Assembly: GCF_004121055.1 (NCBI RefSeq)
Contig: NZ_PYAL01000001.1
Span: forward strand, 1 to 64,000
DNA from: Achromobacter aloeverae
Lineage (GTDB): Bacteria; Pseudomonadota; Gammaproteobacteria; Burkholderiales; Burkholderiaceae_B
Reading direction: 5' to 3'
Length of the DNA stretch: 64,000 bases
The notes beneath the pieces are model-generated. The model ran no database searches, was not told the origin of the DNA, and saw nothing but the letters and a program-made list of their open reading frames with translations. Position 1 is the first letter of the stretch. Every line of letters begins with the position of its first letter. The position numbers were made by a program, and so were the translations under genes. Shown one piece after another: positions 33,973-43,457 of the stretch.

Positions 33973-35736
33973 ATGGCTACTATCACGACCCCTTCCGAAG
34001 ACGTATTCGACCCCATCGAGATGGAAGTCTTCAGCAACCGCCTGCTCAGCATTACAGAGGAGATGGGCAATACGCTGATCCGCTCGTCGTTCTCCAGCAA
34101 TATCAAGGAGCGCAAGGATTGCTCCGTGGCGTTGTTCGACGCCGCCGGGCGGCTGATCGCGCAGGCGGCGCACGTGCCGGTGCACCTGGGATCGCTGTCG
34201 GGGGGAATCGATGCGGTGTTGCGACGATATGGCGTCGCCGGCATTCGGCGGGGGGATGCGTTCCTGTGCAACGACTCCTATTTGGCCGGCGGCACGCATG
34301 CGCCGGATATCACGGTCGTCACGCCTGTCTTCGTGGACGGCGAGTTACGGTTCTTTGCCGCCAATATCGGCCACCATACCGACGTGGGTGGCGCGGTGCC
34401 CGGGTCGACATCGCACCACCTGAAGACCGTGTGGGAGGAGGGGATCCGACTGCCCGTCATGCGCATCGTGCGCCAGGGTGAGCTGGACCTCGACCTGCTT
34501 GAGATGATCGCGCACAACACGCGCGAGTACGACTACCGGATGCACGATATCCGCGCGCAGATCGCGACGAACGAAAAGGGCGCCCGGTTGATGCTGGAGC
34601 TGGTCGAACAGTCGGGCTTGCCGGCGGTGCTGGCGGCGATCGACGGCATCTTGCGCTATACGGAGCGGCGGCTACGGAATCGCATCGCGATGCTGCCTGG
34701 CGGGACAGTGTCCTTTGCCGAACGCATGGACGATGACGGGTTGGGCGGGGATCCGGTGGTGATCCAGGCCAACGTGCATGCGCGGGATGGACAGTTGTTC
34801 GTTGACTTCACCGGCACCGGCGCGCAGGCGCGCGGCGCTTTCAACCTGCCGGCCAGTGCGCTGCATGCCAGCGTGTATTTCGCGGTAAAGGCGATGCTGG
34901 ATCCGGAGTTGATGCCCAACAACGGGTTGTTCCAGCCGATCACGATCACGGCGCCGGAAGGAACCATCACGAATCCGCGGTTTCCTGCCGCGGTGGGGGC
35001 GCGGGTGACGACCGCGCAGCGCGTGGCGGGGACGGTCATCGGGGCCTTGGGGCAGTTGCTGCCCGCGGACCGGGGCATGGCGTCCTGCAATGATGTGATG
35101 CCATCGATGTTGTTCTCCGGACCCGGTCGCGAGGGCAAAGGCACCTTCGTCTACCTTGAAACCCTGGGCGGTGGCGCGGGCGGACGCGCCCGCGGCGATG
35201 GCATGGATGGCATCCAGGTCCACGTAACGAACACCTCGAACCTGCCGGCCGAAGCGCTTGAGATCGAGTATCCCTTGCTGGTGGAGGAATATGCCCTGGT
35301 CGGCGACACCGGCGGCGCGGGCCGATACCGCGGCGGCATGGGCATCGCCCGCCAGATCCGTTCCTTGCACGACCAGATGATCTGCACCGTCCGCTGCGAC
35401 GCCGCGCTGTTCGGCGCGGCGGGCTTGAACGGCGGCGGCCTGGGAGCGACGTCAAGGCTGATCCAGAACGCGGGCCGCCCGGACGAAAAGCGCCTTCCCA
35501 ATAAAATTTCCGGCCACCCGTTGCCGGCGGGGCAGTCCGTGCGTCTGGAAACCCCTGGCGGAGGCGGCTACGGCGTCCCCGGGGAACGGGACCTGGCTGC
35601 CATTCGCAAGGACCTGCGCGGCGGCAAGACAAGCCGCGCGTCGGCTGAGCGGGACTATGGCGTGGCGCGGGTGAAGGAGGCCCTGGACGAAAACGGGGGA
35701 GCGCCGGAACAAGTTCGCATGGACCGCGTTACCTGA
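33973..35736 (+). CDS. hyuB: HyuB-type hydantoinase/5-oxoprolinase subunit B
   Basis: The 587-residue product matches HyuB: FDPIEMEVFSNRLLSITEEMGNTLIRSSFSSNIKERKDCSVALFD at the start, HVPVHLGSLSGGIDAVLR, GDAFLCNDSYLAGGTHAPDITVVTPVF and the C-terminal ETPGGGGYGVPGERD. It forms the second subunit of the ATP-dependent amidase/carboxylase with the upstream HyuA. The substrate is not evident. Confidence 0.93.
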   Translation: MATITTPSEDVFDPIEMEVFSNRLLSITEEMGNTLIRSSFSSNIKERKDCSVALFDAAGRLIAQAAHVPVHLGSLSGGIDAVLRRYGVAGIRRGDAFLCNDSYLAGGTHAPDITVVTPVFVDGELRFFAANIGHHTDVGGAVPGSTSHHLKTVWEEGIRLPVMRIVRQGELDLDLLEMIAHNTREYDYRMHDIRAQIATNEKGARLMLELVEQSGLPAVLAAIDGILRYTERRLRNRIAMLPGGTVSFAERMDDDGLGGDPVVIQANVHARDGQLFVDFTGTGAQARGAFNLPASALHASVYFAVKAMLDPELMPNNGLFQPITITAPEGTITNPRFPAAVGARVTTAQRVAGTVIGALGQLLPADRGMASCNDVMPSMLFSGPGREGKGTFVYLETLGGGAGGRARGDGMDGIQVHVTNTSNLPAEALEIEYPLLVEEYALVGDTGGAGRYRGGMGIARQIRSLHDQMICTVRCDAALFGAAGLNGGGLGATSRLIQNAGRPDEKRLPNKISGHPLPAGQSVRLETPGGGGYGVPGERDLAAIRKDLRGGKTSRASAERDYGVARVKEALDENGGAPEQVRMDRVT

Positions 35737-35762
35737 AGTCGTTTCCCCGGCGGCCTGTGGTT

Positions 35763-36203
35763 TCAACGCTCATCGTCTTCTTCTCCACCGAACAGGCGTT
35801 CCTTGGAGGGCGCGATGGCGGTCATCAGGTCGCGCACCAGGGGCTTGTTCGGCAAGGGCGCGACGGCGTAGTCGTGGCCAGGTTCCAGTCGGGCCGTACA
35901 GGCGTAGACCGTCTTTCCGTCCAGGCGCATCATGCATTCCTTGCAGGCATTGGCGTTGATACAGGCATAGCGGAATGCCAAGGTGTCATCCACGTGGGTG
36001 CGCACCCAGCGCAGGCCGTCCAGCAGCGATGCGGCAGCCTCGGCGGGGACGGTGTAGGTCTGCACGGCATGAGCCTGTTGCGGGACGCCGCGTTGTACGC
36101 GCAGGGTGATGGTGGCGCCATCCCTGGCTTCGCTCGGGGCATTGTTCATGGCTACGCTCGCCGCTGTGTTTCCGGCGCCGTTCTCGGGGGCGTTCGTGTT
36201 CAT
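35763..36203 (-). CDS. 2Fe-2S protein (SdhB/FrdB N-terminal type), partner of FrdA-like flavoprotein
   Basis: The 146-residue product resembles the N-terminal [2Fe-2S] domain of succinate dehydrogenase/fumarate reductase iron-sulfur subunits. Cys ligands are C81, C87, C90 and C102 in YACINANACKECMMRLDGKTVYAC. The spacing C-x5-C-x2-C-x11-C has one residue more in the first gap than the usual C-x4-C. The second FrdB half, with the 4Fe-4S and 3Fe-4S clusters, is absent. The start overlaps the flavoprotein stop (ATGA, 36200-36203), so the two should be made together as a soluble two-subunit redox enzyme. Confidence 0.8.
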   Translation of the reverse strand: MNTNAPENGAGNTAASVAMNNAPSEARDGATITLRVQRGVPQQAHAVQTYTVPAEAAASLLDGLRWVRTHVDDTLAFRYACINANACKECMMRLDGKTVYACTARLEPGHDYAVAPLPNKPLVRDLMTAIAPSKERLFGGEEDDER

Positions 36204-37978
36204 GCCTGCTTCTCCACCGGCGTACGCAAGCCGGATGCGACTGGGGCGACAGGCGCTTCGGACAAGCAGTCCACGGCCTGGCGGGCAAGTGTCCAATGCC
36301 CGTCACGCCAGGCGATGGTCTGGTTCAGTGTCCAAGCCGCGTCCTGCGCGGGATGATCCTCACGCTGGTGCGCGCCGCGACTTTCCTTGCGTGCCAGGGC
36401 GGCGCGCGCCACGGACTCCGCCACCAGCAGCATATTGCGCAGGTCCAGCGCGTCGAGTCGTACCGGATCCTGCGGACCGCCTGGCGGGATGCCCGTGCCG
36501 GCGCGATCCCGCAACGCAGCGATGGCGACCAAGGCCTTCCGGATACCCCCATCGTCGCGGAAGGGGCCTACGTGTCGCTGCATGACGGCCTGCAGTTCTT
36601 CGATGAGGGTGGCATAGTTAGGCCGCGCCGCCGCGTCGACCGGGCGGCTGGATCGTTCGATGACCGGCGCCGCGGCCGCGCGCAGCGCTTCGTCGGACGG
36701 TAGCGGCCCATGCGCGGCCGCGCTTCCGGCCGCCGAACGTCCCGCGCGCAGGCCGAAGGCCACGGCCTCGGTGATGGCATTGCCCGATAAGCGGTTCGCC
36801 CCATTGGCACCGCCCACGGCCTCGCCGGCGGCATAAAGCCCTGGCACATCCGTGGCGAGGTCCGTGTTCACCAGTATGCCGCCCATGTGGTAATGAGCGA
36901 TCGGCGCTACCTCTATCATCCGCTGTCCAAGATCGATGCCGGCCGCGGCCAGGCGTCCGATGATCGGACCGAAGGCCGCGCGCAGCGCCGTCTCGGGCAC
37001 ATGGCGGAAGCTCAGGTAGGCGCCGCCGGCAGGCGAGCCCCGGCCCGCCTCGACCTCCTTGATGATGGCGTAAGTGGCCGCATCGCGTGTCGTCGTGTAT
37101 TTGCCGTCTTCGCTGGCGTTGCCGTAGCGCTCGACGAATTCCACGCCGTCGCGATTGAGCAGCTTGCCGCCCAGCTTGTAGCGAAATGGGTCCCACATGA
37201 TGGGATCGAAGCCGACCAGGCGGGGCGCCAGATGGCCGATCGGGAAAAACTGCACGAACTCCATGTCCTGCAGGCGGGCGCCGGCGCGCAGCGCTAGGGC
37301 GAAACCATCGCCGCCCATATTGAGCGATGCGCTGTTGCGCTTGTAAAGCCGCGTCAGGCCGCCGGTGGCGATGACGGTGGCGCCGGCACGGATCAACAAG
37401 AAATCGCCGCTATCCAGGTGCAAGGCGAGGGCGCCCACCACGCGTCCCGCGTCCAGCAACAGATCGACCACGACGAGTTCGCCCACGCGCTGCACGCCGG
37501 CCGTACGCGCCACCTGGGCGCGCAACGTCTTGGCCACCGCGGGCCCCGTGTTCAGGTAATCGACGTAGACGCAGCGCGGCCGGTCGTGACCCGGCGCGTG
37601 TGCCTGCGTCAGGTGCCCATCGGCGCGGGCCCAGCCCACGCCCCAGCTGTCCAGCAGGCGGATGGCCTGCACGCCTTCCTCGCAAAGGATGCGCGCGAGC
37701 GGTTCGCTGCACAGGCCGCGACCTGCAGCCAGGGTGTCTTGGTAGTGATGGGTCCAATGGTCTTCAGTCTGTTCGCCCAGGGCGGCCGCGACCGTCATCT
37801 GCGCCATGATGGTGGCGCCACCGCGGCCGATCAGGCTGCGATCGGCCAGCAATACGCGGGCGCCGGTTTCCGCGGCGGCGATGGCCGCGCTCATGCCGGC
37901 GCCGCCCGCGCCGATGACCAGTACGTCCGTATCGACAATGGGGAGTAGGGGAGTCGGTGCGTTCATCATTCCGTCCAT
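36200..37978 (-). CDS. FrdA/SdhA-like FAD-binding flavoprotein
   Basis: The 592-residue protein has the FAD motif VLVIGAGGAGMSAAIAAAETGARVLLAD (GAGGAG at 23-28), the substrate-side histidines in IAHYHMGGILVNTD (H362, H364), and GLYAAGEAVGGANGANRLSGNAITEAV. The His that carries covalent FAD in SdhA/FrdA is missing (GRGGATIMAQ near 51-60), so FAD is probably non-covalent. There is no signal peptide and no membrane anchor subunit. It is the fifth gene of the minus-strand Liv-importer operon, so it should reduce or oxidise the imported compound. Confidence 0.85.
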   Translation of the reverse strand: MDGMMNAPTPLLPIVDTDVLVIGAGGAGMSAAIAAAETGARVLLADRSLIGRGGATIMAQMTVAAALGEQTEDHWTHHYQDTLAAGRGLCSEPLARILCEEGVQAIRLLDSWGVGWARADGHLTQAHAPGHDRPRCVYVDYLNTGPAVAKTLRAQVARTAGVQRVGELVVVDLLLDAGRVVGALALHLDSGDFLLIRAGATVIATGGLTRLYKRNSASLNMGGDGFALALRAGARLQDMEFVQFFPIGHLAPRLVGFDPIMWDPFRYKLGGKLLNRDGVEFVERYGNASEDGKYTTTRDAATYAIIKEVEAGRGSPAGGAYLSFRHVPETALRAAFGPIIGRLAAAGIDLGQRMIEVAPIAHYHMGGILVNTDLATDVPGLYAAGEAVGGANGANRLSGNAITEAVAFGLRAGRSAAGSAAAHGPLPSDEALRAAAAPVIERSSRPVDAAARPNYATLIEELQAVMQRHVGPFRDDGGIRKALVAIAALRDRAGTGIPPGGPQDPVRLDALDLRNMLLVAESVARAALARKESRGAHQREDHPAQDAAWTLNQTIAWRDGHWTLARQAVDCLSEAPVAPVASGLRTPVEKQA

Positions 37979-37981
37979 GTT

Positions 37982-38713
37982 TCAGGCCGCGCCAAGATAG
38001 GCTTTTTGTACCGCGGAATCCTTTGCCAGGTCGGCGGCGTTGCCCTGCAAAACGACATGGCCGTGTTGCAGTACGTAGGCGCGATCGGCCAGCTCCAGGG
38101 CAATACGTGCGTTCTGTTCGACCAGCAGGATGGTCTGCCCCGCCGCTTTCCAACGAAACAGCACCTCGTAGACGGCATCGACGAAGCGGGGCGACAAGCC
38201 CATCGACGGCTCGTCGATGCAGACCAGCTTGCCGCGCCGCAGCCAGGCCCGGCCCAAGGCCAGCATCTGCTGTTCGCCACCGGACAAGGTACCGGCAAGC
38301 TGCTTGCGGCGCTCGGCCAGGCGGGGAAAGGTCCCGAAGACTTCGCCCAGGTCCTGAGCGATTTCCGCCTTGTGCTTGCGACGCGGATAAGCGCCCAGCA
38401 GCAGGTTTTCCTCGACCGACATATCGGGAAAGACGCGGCGGCCCTCGGGCACGCTGGCCACGCCCAGGTCGATCACGTCGGCCGGCGCGCTGCCCTGGAT
38501 GTCGCGGTGCTCCAGCACGATGCGGCCTTGCGTGGGGGTCACCAGGCCCAGCACGGATTTCAGCGTGGTCGATTTACCCGAGGCGTTGCCGCCCAGGACG
38601 GACACGACCTCGCCCGCGTTGACATGCAGACTGACTCCATGGAGCGCCTGTACCGAGCCGTAATGCACGTCGATCGCGTCGATCGACAGAAGGGCGGGCT
38701 TGGAGGTATTCAT
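37982..38713 (-). CDS. livF: Liv-type ABC transporter ATPase (LivF family)
   Basis: The 243-residue ATPase has Walker A GGNASGKST, signature LSGGEQQMLALGRAW, Walker B LVCIDEPSMGLSP and the LivF-type LLVEQNARIAL switch. It lies between livG and the flavoprotein gene on the minus strand, only a few bases from the latter. Confidence 0.92.
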   Translation of the reverse strand: MNTSKPALLSIDAIDVHYGSVQALHGVSLHVNAGEVVSVLGGNASGKSTTLKSVLGLVTPTQGRIVLEHRDIQGSAPADVIDLGVASVPEGRRVFPDMSVEENLLLGAYPRRKHKAEIAQDLGEVFGTFPRLAERRKQLAGTLSGGEQQMLALGRAWLRRGKLVCIDEPSMGLSPRFVDAVYEVLFRWKAAGQTILLVEQNARIALELADRAYVLQHGHVVLQGNAADLAKDSAVQKAYLGAA

Positions 38714-38802
38714 GAGGGAGACGAAGACGGTTCACAAGGCACGCGCCGCGCAAGCGAGGCGCCACGGAAGAGGGGCAGGGCACGGACGAGATGGCATGCA
38801 GA

Positions 38803-39705
38803 TCAGCCAAGGTGGGCATCGGATTGGGCTGGGCGGGTCCGCGTGCGTCCAAGATAAGCCTCCACCACTTCGGGATGATCCAGCGCCTCGGCCGGCGTGC
38901 CTGTCGCCAGGACACGACCCTGGTTGAGGACCACCACGCGGTCGGCGATGCGCCGCACCAGCGACAGCTTGTGCTCGATGACCAGCAGGCCCAGCGTGGG
39001 CTGCTCCGCCCGCAGGGCAAGCAACAGGTCGGTCAGCTCGGCCGTTTCACTGGGGTTCATGCCGGCCGCCGGCTCGTCGAGCAGAACGAAGCGTGGTTCG
39101 GCCGCCAGGACTCGCGCGATTTCCAGCCGGCGCCGGTTGGCGTAGGACAGGCTGAACGCCGGCTGGTCGCGGCGCGGCCAGAGCCGGTCGCCGAAACGCC
39201 TGAGCGCCATTTCGGCGCGTGCGTCCGCTTGCGCGCGGCGCCGGCGCCAGCCAGGCAGGCCCAGCAGTTCGCCCGCGATTTCGGACAGCGGATTGGCGAG
39301 CCGGCCATGGCGAGGGCCCGGGTCCGCATGCGTTTCGGCGCGATGACGCAGCAGCCCCGCCTGCGTGCCCAGGCGCACGCTGTCCCAGACCGTCAAGGCG
39401 GGAAACACCCGCGAAGTCTGGAAGCTACGCCCCATACCCAGCCGGGCGATACTTTCCGGCCGGCGTCCATCGAGGCGTACGTCACCAAGCAGGATACGTC
39501 CCGCGGTGGGTGTCTCGACGCCGCTCAGGAGCTGGATCAAGGTGGACTTGCCCGCGCCGTTGGGACCGACCAGCGCAACAGTCTCGCCAGGCAAGAGGTC
39601 GAAACTCACATCGTCGACGGCCTTCACGCCGCTGAAGTGTCGGCTTAGCCCCTGGACGTGCAGGCCTGGCCGCGCGATGGCCGGCGTATGAAAGGAATGG
39701 ACCAT
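38803..39705 (-). CDS. livG: Liv-type ABC transporter ATPase (LivG family)
   Basis: From ATG 39705 the product has 300 residues. It has Walker [34 protein letters not shown], the LivG signature [19 protein letters not shown], Walker [14 protein letters not shown] and the H-loop VIEHKLS. It is longer than usual because of an Arg-rich insert ([20 protein letters not shown]) in the helical domain. It starts two bases after the end of the livHM gene. Confidence 0.9.
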   Translation of the reverse strand: MVHSFHTPAIARPGLHVQGLSRHFSGVKAVDDVSFDLLPGETVALVGPNGAGKSTLIQLLSGVETPTAGRILLGDVRLDGRRPESIARLGMGRSFQTSRVFPALTVWDSVRLGTQAGLLRHRAETHADPGPRHGRLANPLSEIAGELLGLPGWRRRRAQADARAEMALRRFGDRLWPRRDQPAFSLSYANRRRLEIARVLAAEPRFVLLDEPAAGMNPSETAELTDLLLALRAEQPTLGLLVIEHKLSLVRRIADRVVVLNQGRVLATGTPAEALDHPEVVEAYLGRTRTRPAQSDAHLG

Positions 39706-39707
39706 AT

Positions 39708-41588
39708 TCAGCGGGCTCCAAGCAAGCCGTTGGGACGCAGGCGCAGCATGAGCAGCAGCGCCACACCGTAGGCGATCATGCGCCATTCCGCGAAGGGCCG
39801 CAGCAGCTCCGGCAGCAAGGTCAGGGCGAAGCCCGCGAGCGCGGCACCGGTAACATTGCCCAGCCCCCCAAGGACGGCCAGGGTCAGCAGCAGAATGGAT
39901 GCGCTGACCGTGAAGCTTTCCGGGCTGACTACGCTTTGAACGTAGGCGAACAAGGCGCCCGCGGTGCCGGCGAGCAATCCCGACAAGGCGAAACCCAGCA
40001 GGATGTAGCGCCGTACCGGCAGGCCGGCGGCATGCGCCGCCAGGCGGTCTTCGCGGATACCCCGCCAGACTCGGCCGATACCCGAATTCAGCAGCCGTTG
40101 TGCCAGTGCCAGTCCGACGGCGACGACCAGCGCGATGAAGCAGAATTTCCCCGGCAGGCTGGCAAGCGTGTAGCCACCGAACAGGCCCAGCCTGGGCGCC
40201 GGGATGCCGATGAAGCCCATGGGACCACGCGTGACATCCAGCCACGTCATGAACACCAGATAGCCGATCTGGCCCACCGCCAGGGTGCCCAGTGCGGCCG
40301 TGTGGCCGCTCAGTTTCAGCAAAGGCAGGGCGGCCACCATGGCCACGATGGCGGTGACGGCGGCCGCGCCCGGCAAGGCAGCGTCGGCTGGCCAGCCATG
40401 GTTGCGCGCCAGGATGCCGACGGCGTACGCTCCCACGCCATAGAACGCCATGTGGCCGATCGACAGGATGCCAAGCGAGCCCGAGACCAGCGTGACGCTG
40501 GCGACGAGCAAGGCGAAGATGATCGCGTAGGCCACCGCCTGCAGCACATAGGCGTTCTGCGTGGCGAGGGGCAGCAGGGCGAGGGCCAGTCCCGTGACCA
40601 GGAAACCCCAGGGTGGCAGTTCGAGGACGCGTGTGGCCTTGCGTTGGCTCGACGATGACGACAGCAGGCTCGTACTCGGCATCGCGCCGCCCGCGCCGCC
40701 GACGCCGCCCAGCGCGTCCAGTCGGCGGTCGCCCAGCAAGCCTTGCGGGCGGAACACCAGGAAAACCAGGACCAGGGTGTACGCCACCAGGTCGCGGTAC
40801 CCTTCGCCGACATAGGCGCTGGCAAAGGTTTCCACGATGCCCAGGAGCAAACCGCCCAGCACCGCGCCCGGCGTGCTGGCCAGGCCGCCCAGCAATGCCG
40901 CCGCGAAACCCTTCAGGCCATATGGCAAGCCCATCTGCGGGAACACGCTTTTGAAGTACAAGGCCACCAGAATTCCGCTCAATGCGCCCAGTGCGCCGGC
41001 CAGGCCAAACGCCAGGCGTTTGACCTGGCTGGTTCGCACGCCCAGCTGCGCAGCGGCGTCACGATCCTGGGCCGTTGCACGTAGTGTGCGGCCCATCCAG
41101 GAGCGGGACAGGAACAGCGTAAGCGCGAGGGTCGCAGCGGCGCCGAAGCCGAAGATCAGCAGGTCGGTGCTGGTGATATAGGCCGCGCCGAAGAAGTAGG
41201 TCTTCTCCTCGAACGGCGCGGGAAAAACCTGTCCTTCGGGCGACCAGATAATCTCCGCGAGCTGGTCGACGATCAGGCTGATGGCCAGCGTGGACAGCAC
41301 CGGCGCGATGTAAGGGGCGTTTTCCAGGGGCCGCAAGGCCAGCCGTTCGAGGAGTATGCCCAGCAAGGACACGATGGCCACTGACAAGACGGCGGCCGTC
41401 GCCAAGGGCAGGTGCAGCGTCGTGGCGCCGGTGTATGCGATGAACGCCCCCAGCATGAACAACGCGCCCTGCGCGAAGTTGATCAGGTTGGAGACGCCGA
41501 AGACCAGTGAAAAGCCCAGGGCGATCAGTGCATAGACCTGACCGATGGCCAGGCCGTTGATGATCTGGCTGGCGAAGAGTTCGAGCAT
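39708..41588 (-). CDS. Fused Liv-type permease, LivH and LivM in one chain
   Basis: The 626-residue protein contains a full LivH half ([41 protein letters not shown], ending [14 protein letters not shown] near residue 285). A Gly/Ser-rich linker of ~35 residues follows (with [12 protein letters not shown]). Then comes a full LivM half ([41 protein letters not shown]). Separate genes are the rule; the fusion fixes a 1:1 heterodimer. It lies directly downstream of the binding-protein gene; its start overlaps the stop of that gene by one base. Confidence 0.93.
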   Translation of the reverse strand: MLELFASQIINGLAIGQVYALIALGFSLVFGVSNLINFAQGALFMLGAFIAYTGATTLHLPLATAAVLSVAIVSLLGILLERLALRPLENAPYIAPVLSTLAISLIVDQLAEIIWSPEGQVFPAPFEEKTYFFGAAYITSTDLLIFGFGAAATLALTLFLSRSWMGRTLRATAQDRDAAAQLGVRTSQVKRLAFGLAGALGALSGILVALYFKSVFPQMGLPYGLKGFAAALLGGLASTPGAVLGGLLLGIVETFASAYVGEGYRDLVAYTLVLVFLVFRPQGLLGDRRLDALGGVGGAGGAMPSTSLLSSSSSQRKATRVLELPPWGFLVTGLALALLPLATQNAYVLQAVAYAIIFALLVASVTLVSGSLGILSIGHMAFYGVGAYAVGILARNHGWPADAALPGAAAVTAIVAMVAALPLLKLSGHTAALGTLAVGQIGYLVFMTWLDVTRGPMGFIGIPAPRLGLFGGYTLASLPGKFCFIALVVAVGLALAQRLLNSGIGRVWRGIREDRLAAHAAGLPVRRYILLGFALSGLLAGTAGALFAYVQSVVSPESFTVSASILLLTLAVLGGLGNVTGAALAGFALTLLPELLRPFAEWRMIAYGVALLLMLRLRPNGLLGAR

Positions 41589-42709
41589 TATTGCGGCAGC
41601 AGCTGGAACGCGCCGTCGCGCACCACGAGGAAGGTGGGCGCCTTCTTGACGTTGCCGTTCTCGAACTTGGACACGCCCGTCACGCCTTGGTAGGCGGGGC
41701 CGTTGGCCAGCTCGTCGCGCACAGCCTGGCCTGTCAGCGGCTTGCCGGATTGCACCACGCGGCTGATGGCGGCCACGCCGACACCGGCGGCGTCATAGGC
41801 AAGCGCGGCGAACTGGTCGGGCAGCTTGTGATACTTGGCCTGGTATGCGTCGACGAACGCCTTCTTCGACGGGTCGCCCGCGAAGAAAATGCTGTGCACC
41901 ACCACGCCTTCGGCCGCCTTGCCGGCCAGCTCGATGAACTTGGGCGAGGTCAGCGGAATGCCGCCTCCGGCGGGTATGTTGACGCCGGCCTGGCGCAGTT
42001 GCTGGATGAAGATCGAGGCTTCCTGGTAAGGCAGGGCGATAAAGACGCCGTCAGGATTGGCCGCCTTGATCTTGCTGATAAGGGGCCGGAAATCCTTGGA
42101 CCCGGGAATCACGGCTTCCGTCAGCAACACCTTGCCGCCATCTTTCTCGATCGCCGCGGACGTCGCCTTGACGGTATACACGCCCCAGTCGTCCTGCGAA
42201 TAGGGAATGACGATGCGGTTAGCCTTGAGCTTCTTGTGGATGGTGTCGGCGTTGTACTGCGCCAGCACGTCGTCGGTATTGTTCTGGCGGAACTGGAAGG
42301 GGCTCTGGCGCGTGAAGTCCGGATGCGAGGAGGTCGGGCTGATCTGCGGGATTTTCGCTTCGGCGAAGATGGGCGCGGCAGCCAGCGATGCGGTGGTGGA
42401 CCACGACCCTATGGTCAGCACCACGCCGGGTGTCGCGACGATCTTGCGCGCCACGGTGGCGGCTTCCTGGGGTGAATTGCGATCGTCCTCGACGACCAGC
42501 TTGATCGGACGGCCATTGACGCCGCCGTCGGCATTGACCTTGTCCAGGTAGAGCTCGACCGCGTTCTTGAAGCTTGCGCCGTACTCGGCGAAATTGCCGG
42601 ACAGGTGGGAGAAAAATCCGACATTGATGGGATCCGCGGCGTGCGCCGGCGCGGACAGGATGGTCAGCGCAGCAGCGGCGGTCAACAGGCGAGCAAAACG
42701 TACAGACAT
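41588..42709 (-). CDS. Liv-type ABC transporter, periplasmic substrate-binding protein
   Basis: From ATG 42709 the protein has 373 residues. The signal peptide MSVRFARLLTAAAALTILSAPAHA precedes ADPINVGFFSHLSGNFAEYGASFKNAVELYLDKVNADGGVNGRPIKLVVED, the standard opening of Liv-type binding proteins. Further marks are PTSSHPDFTRQSPFQFRQNNTDD and QDDWGVYTVKA. It is the first gene of a six-gene minus-strand operon (receptor, LivHM, LivG, LivF, flavoprotein, 2Fe-2S protein). Confidence 0.92.
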   Translation of the reverse strand: MSVRFARLLTAAAALTILSAPAHAADPINVGFFSHLSGNFAEYGASFKNAVELYLDKVNADGGVNGRPIKLVVEDDRNSPQEAATVARKIVATPGVVLTIGSWSTTASLAAAPIFAEAKIPQISPTSSHPDFTRQSPFQFRQNNTDDVLAQYNADTIHKKLKANRIVIPYSQDDWGVYTVKATSAAIEKDGGKVLLTEAVIPGSKDFRPLISKIKAANPDGVFIALPYQEASIFIQQLRQAGVNIPAGGGIPLTSPKFIELAGKAAEGVVVHSIFFAGDPSKKAFVDAYQAKYHKLPDQFAALAYDAAGVGVAAISRVVQSGKPLTGQAVRDELANGPAYQGVTGVSKFENGNVKKAPTFLVVRDGAFQLLPQ

Positions 42710-42942
42710 GGACGTGGTATCCGATATGGTTTTTTTGCGCGGGCCGACAGCAGCCCCGCGAGAGCTATGTACGTTATTGTTTTGTCTATAAAACCTCAAC
42801 GTAATGTTATTGATATGCTTACTTCAAAGGCATATATGCGCGTCCGAGAGGAGCTTGTCCTGTCTTCCGAGGTGATGACGCGCCTGAACCGCCTCAGCCA
42901 TCGGCCAGTTATGGGAACGGCTGCGGGGTCGGTTAGCGGCTC

Positions 42943-42981
42943 TTGCACATAATTCAATAGTTATTGTATTATTAAATAATG
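42943..42981 (+). promoter_or_regulatory. ars operon promoter with probable ArsR site; arsR mRNA possibly leaderless
   Basis: TTGCAC (42943-42948) and TATTAT (42967-42972) are separated by 18 bases. The arsR ATG at 42979 is only seven bases after the -10 box, and no ribosome site precedes it. The AT-rich CAATAGTTATTG element between the boxes is nearly palindromic and would suit ArsR. The same element survives in the relic at 29357. Confidence 0.55.
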
Positions 42982-43305
42982 AACGAAGATCAAATTGTGT
43001 CTGCCCTTGGCGCTCTCGCTCACCCCCATCGGCTGCGCGTGTTTCGCACACTGGTGGTGGCGGGAGAGCAGGGGCTCAATCCGAGCGTCATCGCGGAGCA
43101 ATTGGGCATTGCTCGCAGTGCCCTGTCCTTTCACCTGAAAGAACTGGCACATGCGCAATTGGTAAGCGCTGAACAGCAGGGGCGCAACCTGATCTATCGC
43201 GCCGACTACAGCAGCATGAACGAATTGCTGGGCTATCTGACGGAGCACTGTTGCGAGGGAGCGGCGTGCGAAACGCCGCGCGCCGGCGCATGCGCCAATT
43301 GCTAG
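42979..43305 (+). CDS. arsR: ArsR-family metalloregulator
   Basis: The 108-residue repressor has the ArsR winged-helix fold (LGALAHPHRLRVFRTLVVAGEQGLNPSVIAEQLGIARSALSFHLKELAHAQLVSAEQQGRNLIYR). Its cysteines are all C-terminal: C91, C92, C97, C105 and C108. This is the atypical As(III) site seen in proteins of the A. ferrooxidans ArsR type, not the CVC site in the DNA-recognition helix. It should repress the ars genes that follow until arsenite binds. Confidence 0.92.
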   Translation: MNEDQIVSALGALAHPHRLRVFRTLVVAGEQGLNPSVIAEQLGIARSALSFHLKELAHAQLVSAEQQGRNLIYRADYSSMNELLGYLTEHCCEGAACETPRAGACANC

Positions 43306-43316
43306 GAGAAGGGCAC

Positions 43317-43457
43317 ATGAAGCGCTTTCACGTACCCCTGCACGTCGATGACCTGTGCACGCCCGTCTACGGCGCGTCTCACACCGACGCGGCGGCTGAA
43401 GCACCCTCGGCATGCTGTGATCCTGGGCGCGCGAGCGCCACCGAGGAAGCGCAGTGA
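43317..43457 (+). pseudogene. Internally deleted arsI/cadI-like (VOC-family) gene
   Basis: ATG 43317 has a strong AGGAGAAGGG site. The frame reads MKRFHVPLHVDDL and then jumps to CTPVYGASHTDAAAEAPSACCDPG and stops. The first 13 residues are the start typical of ArsI/CadI-type VOC proteins (MKRFHVHVHVxDL). The last part looks like their Ala/Cys-rich C-terminus. The ~110-residue centre with the metal ligands is gone without loss of frame. The family call rests on these short ends and is inference. Confidence 0.55.
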
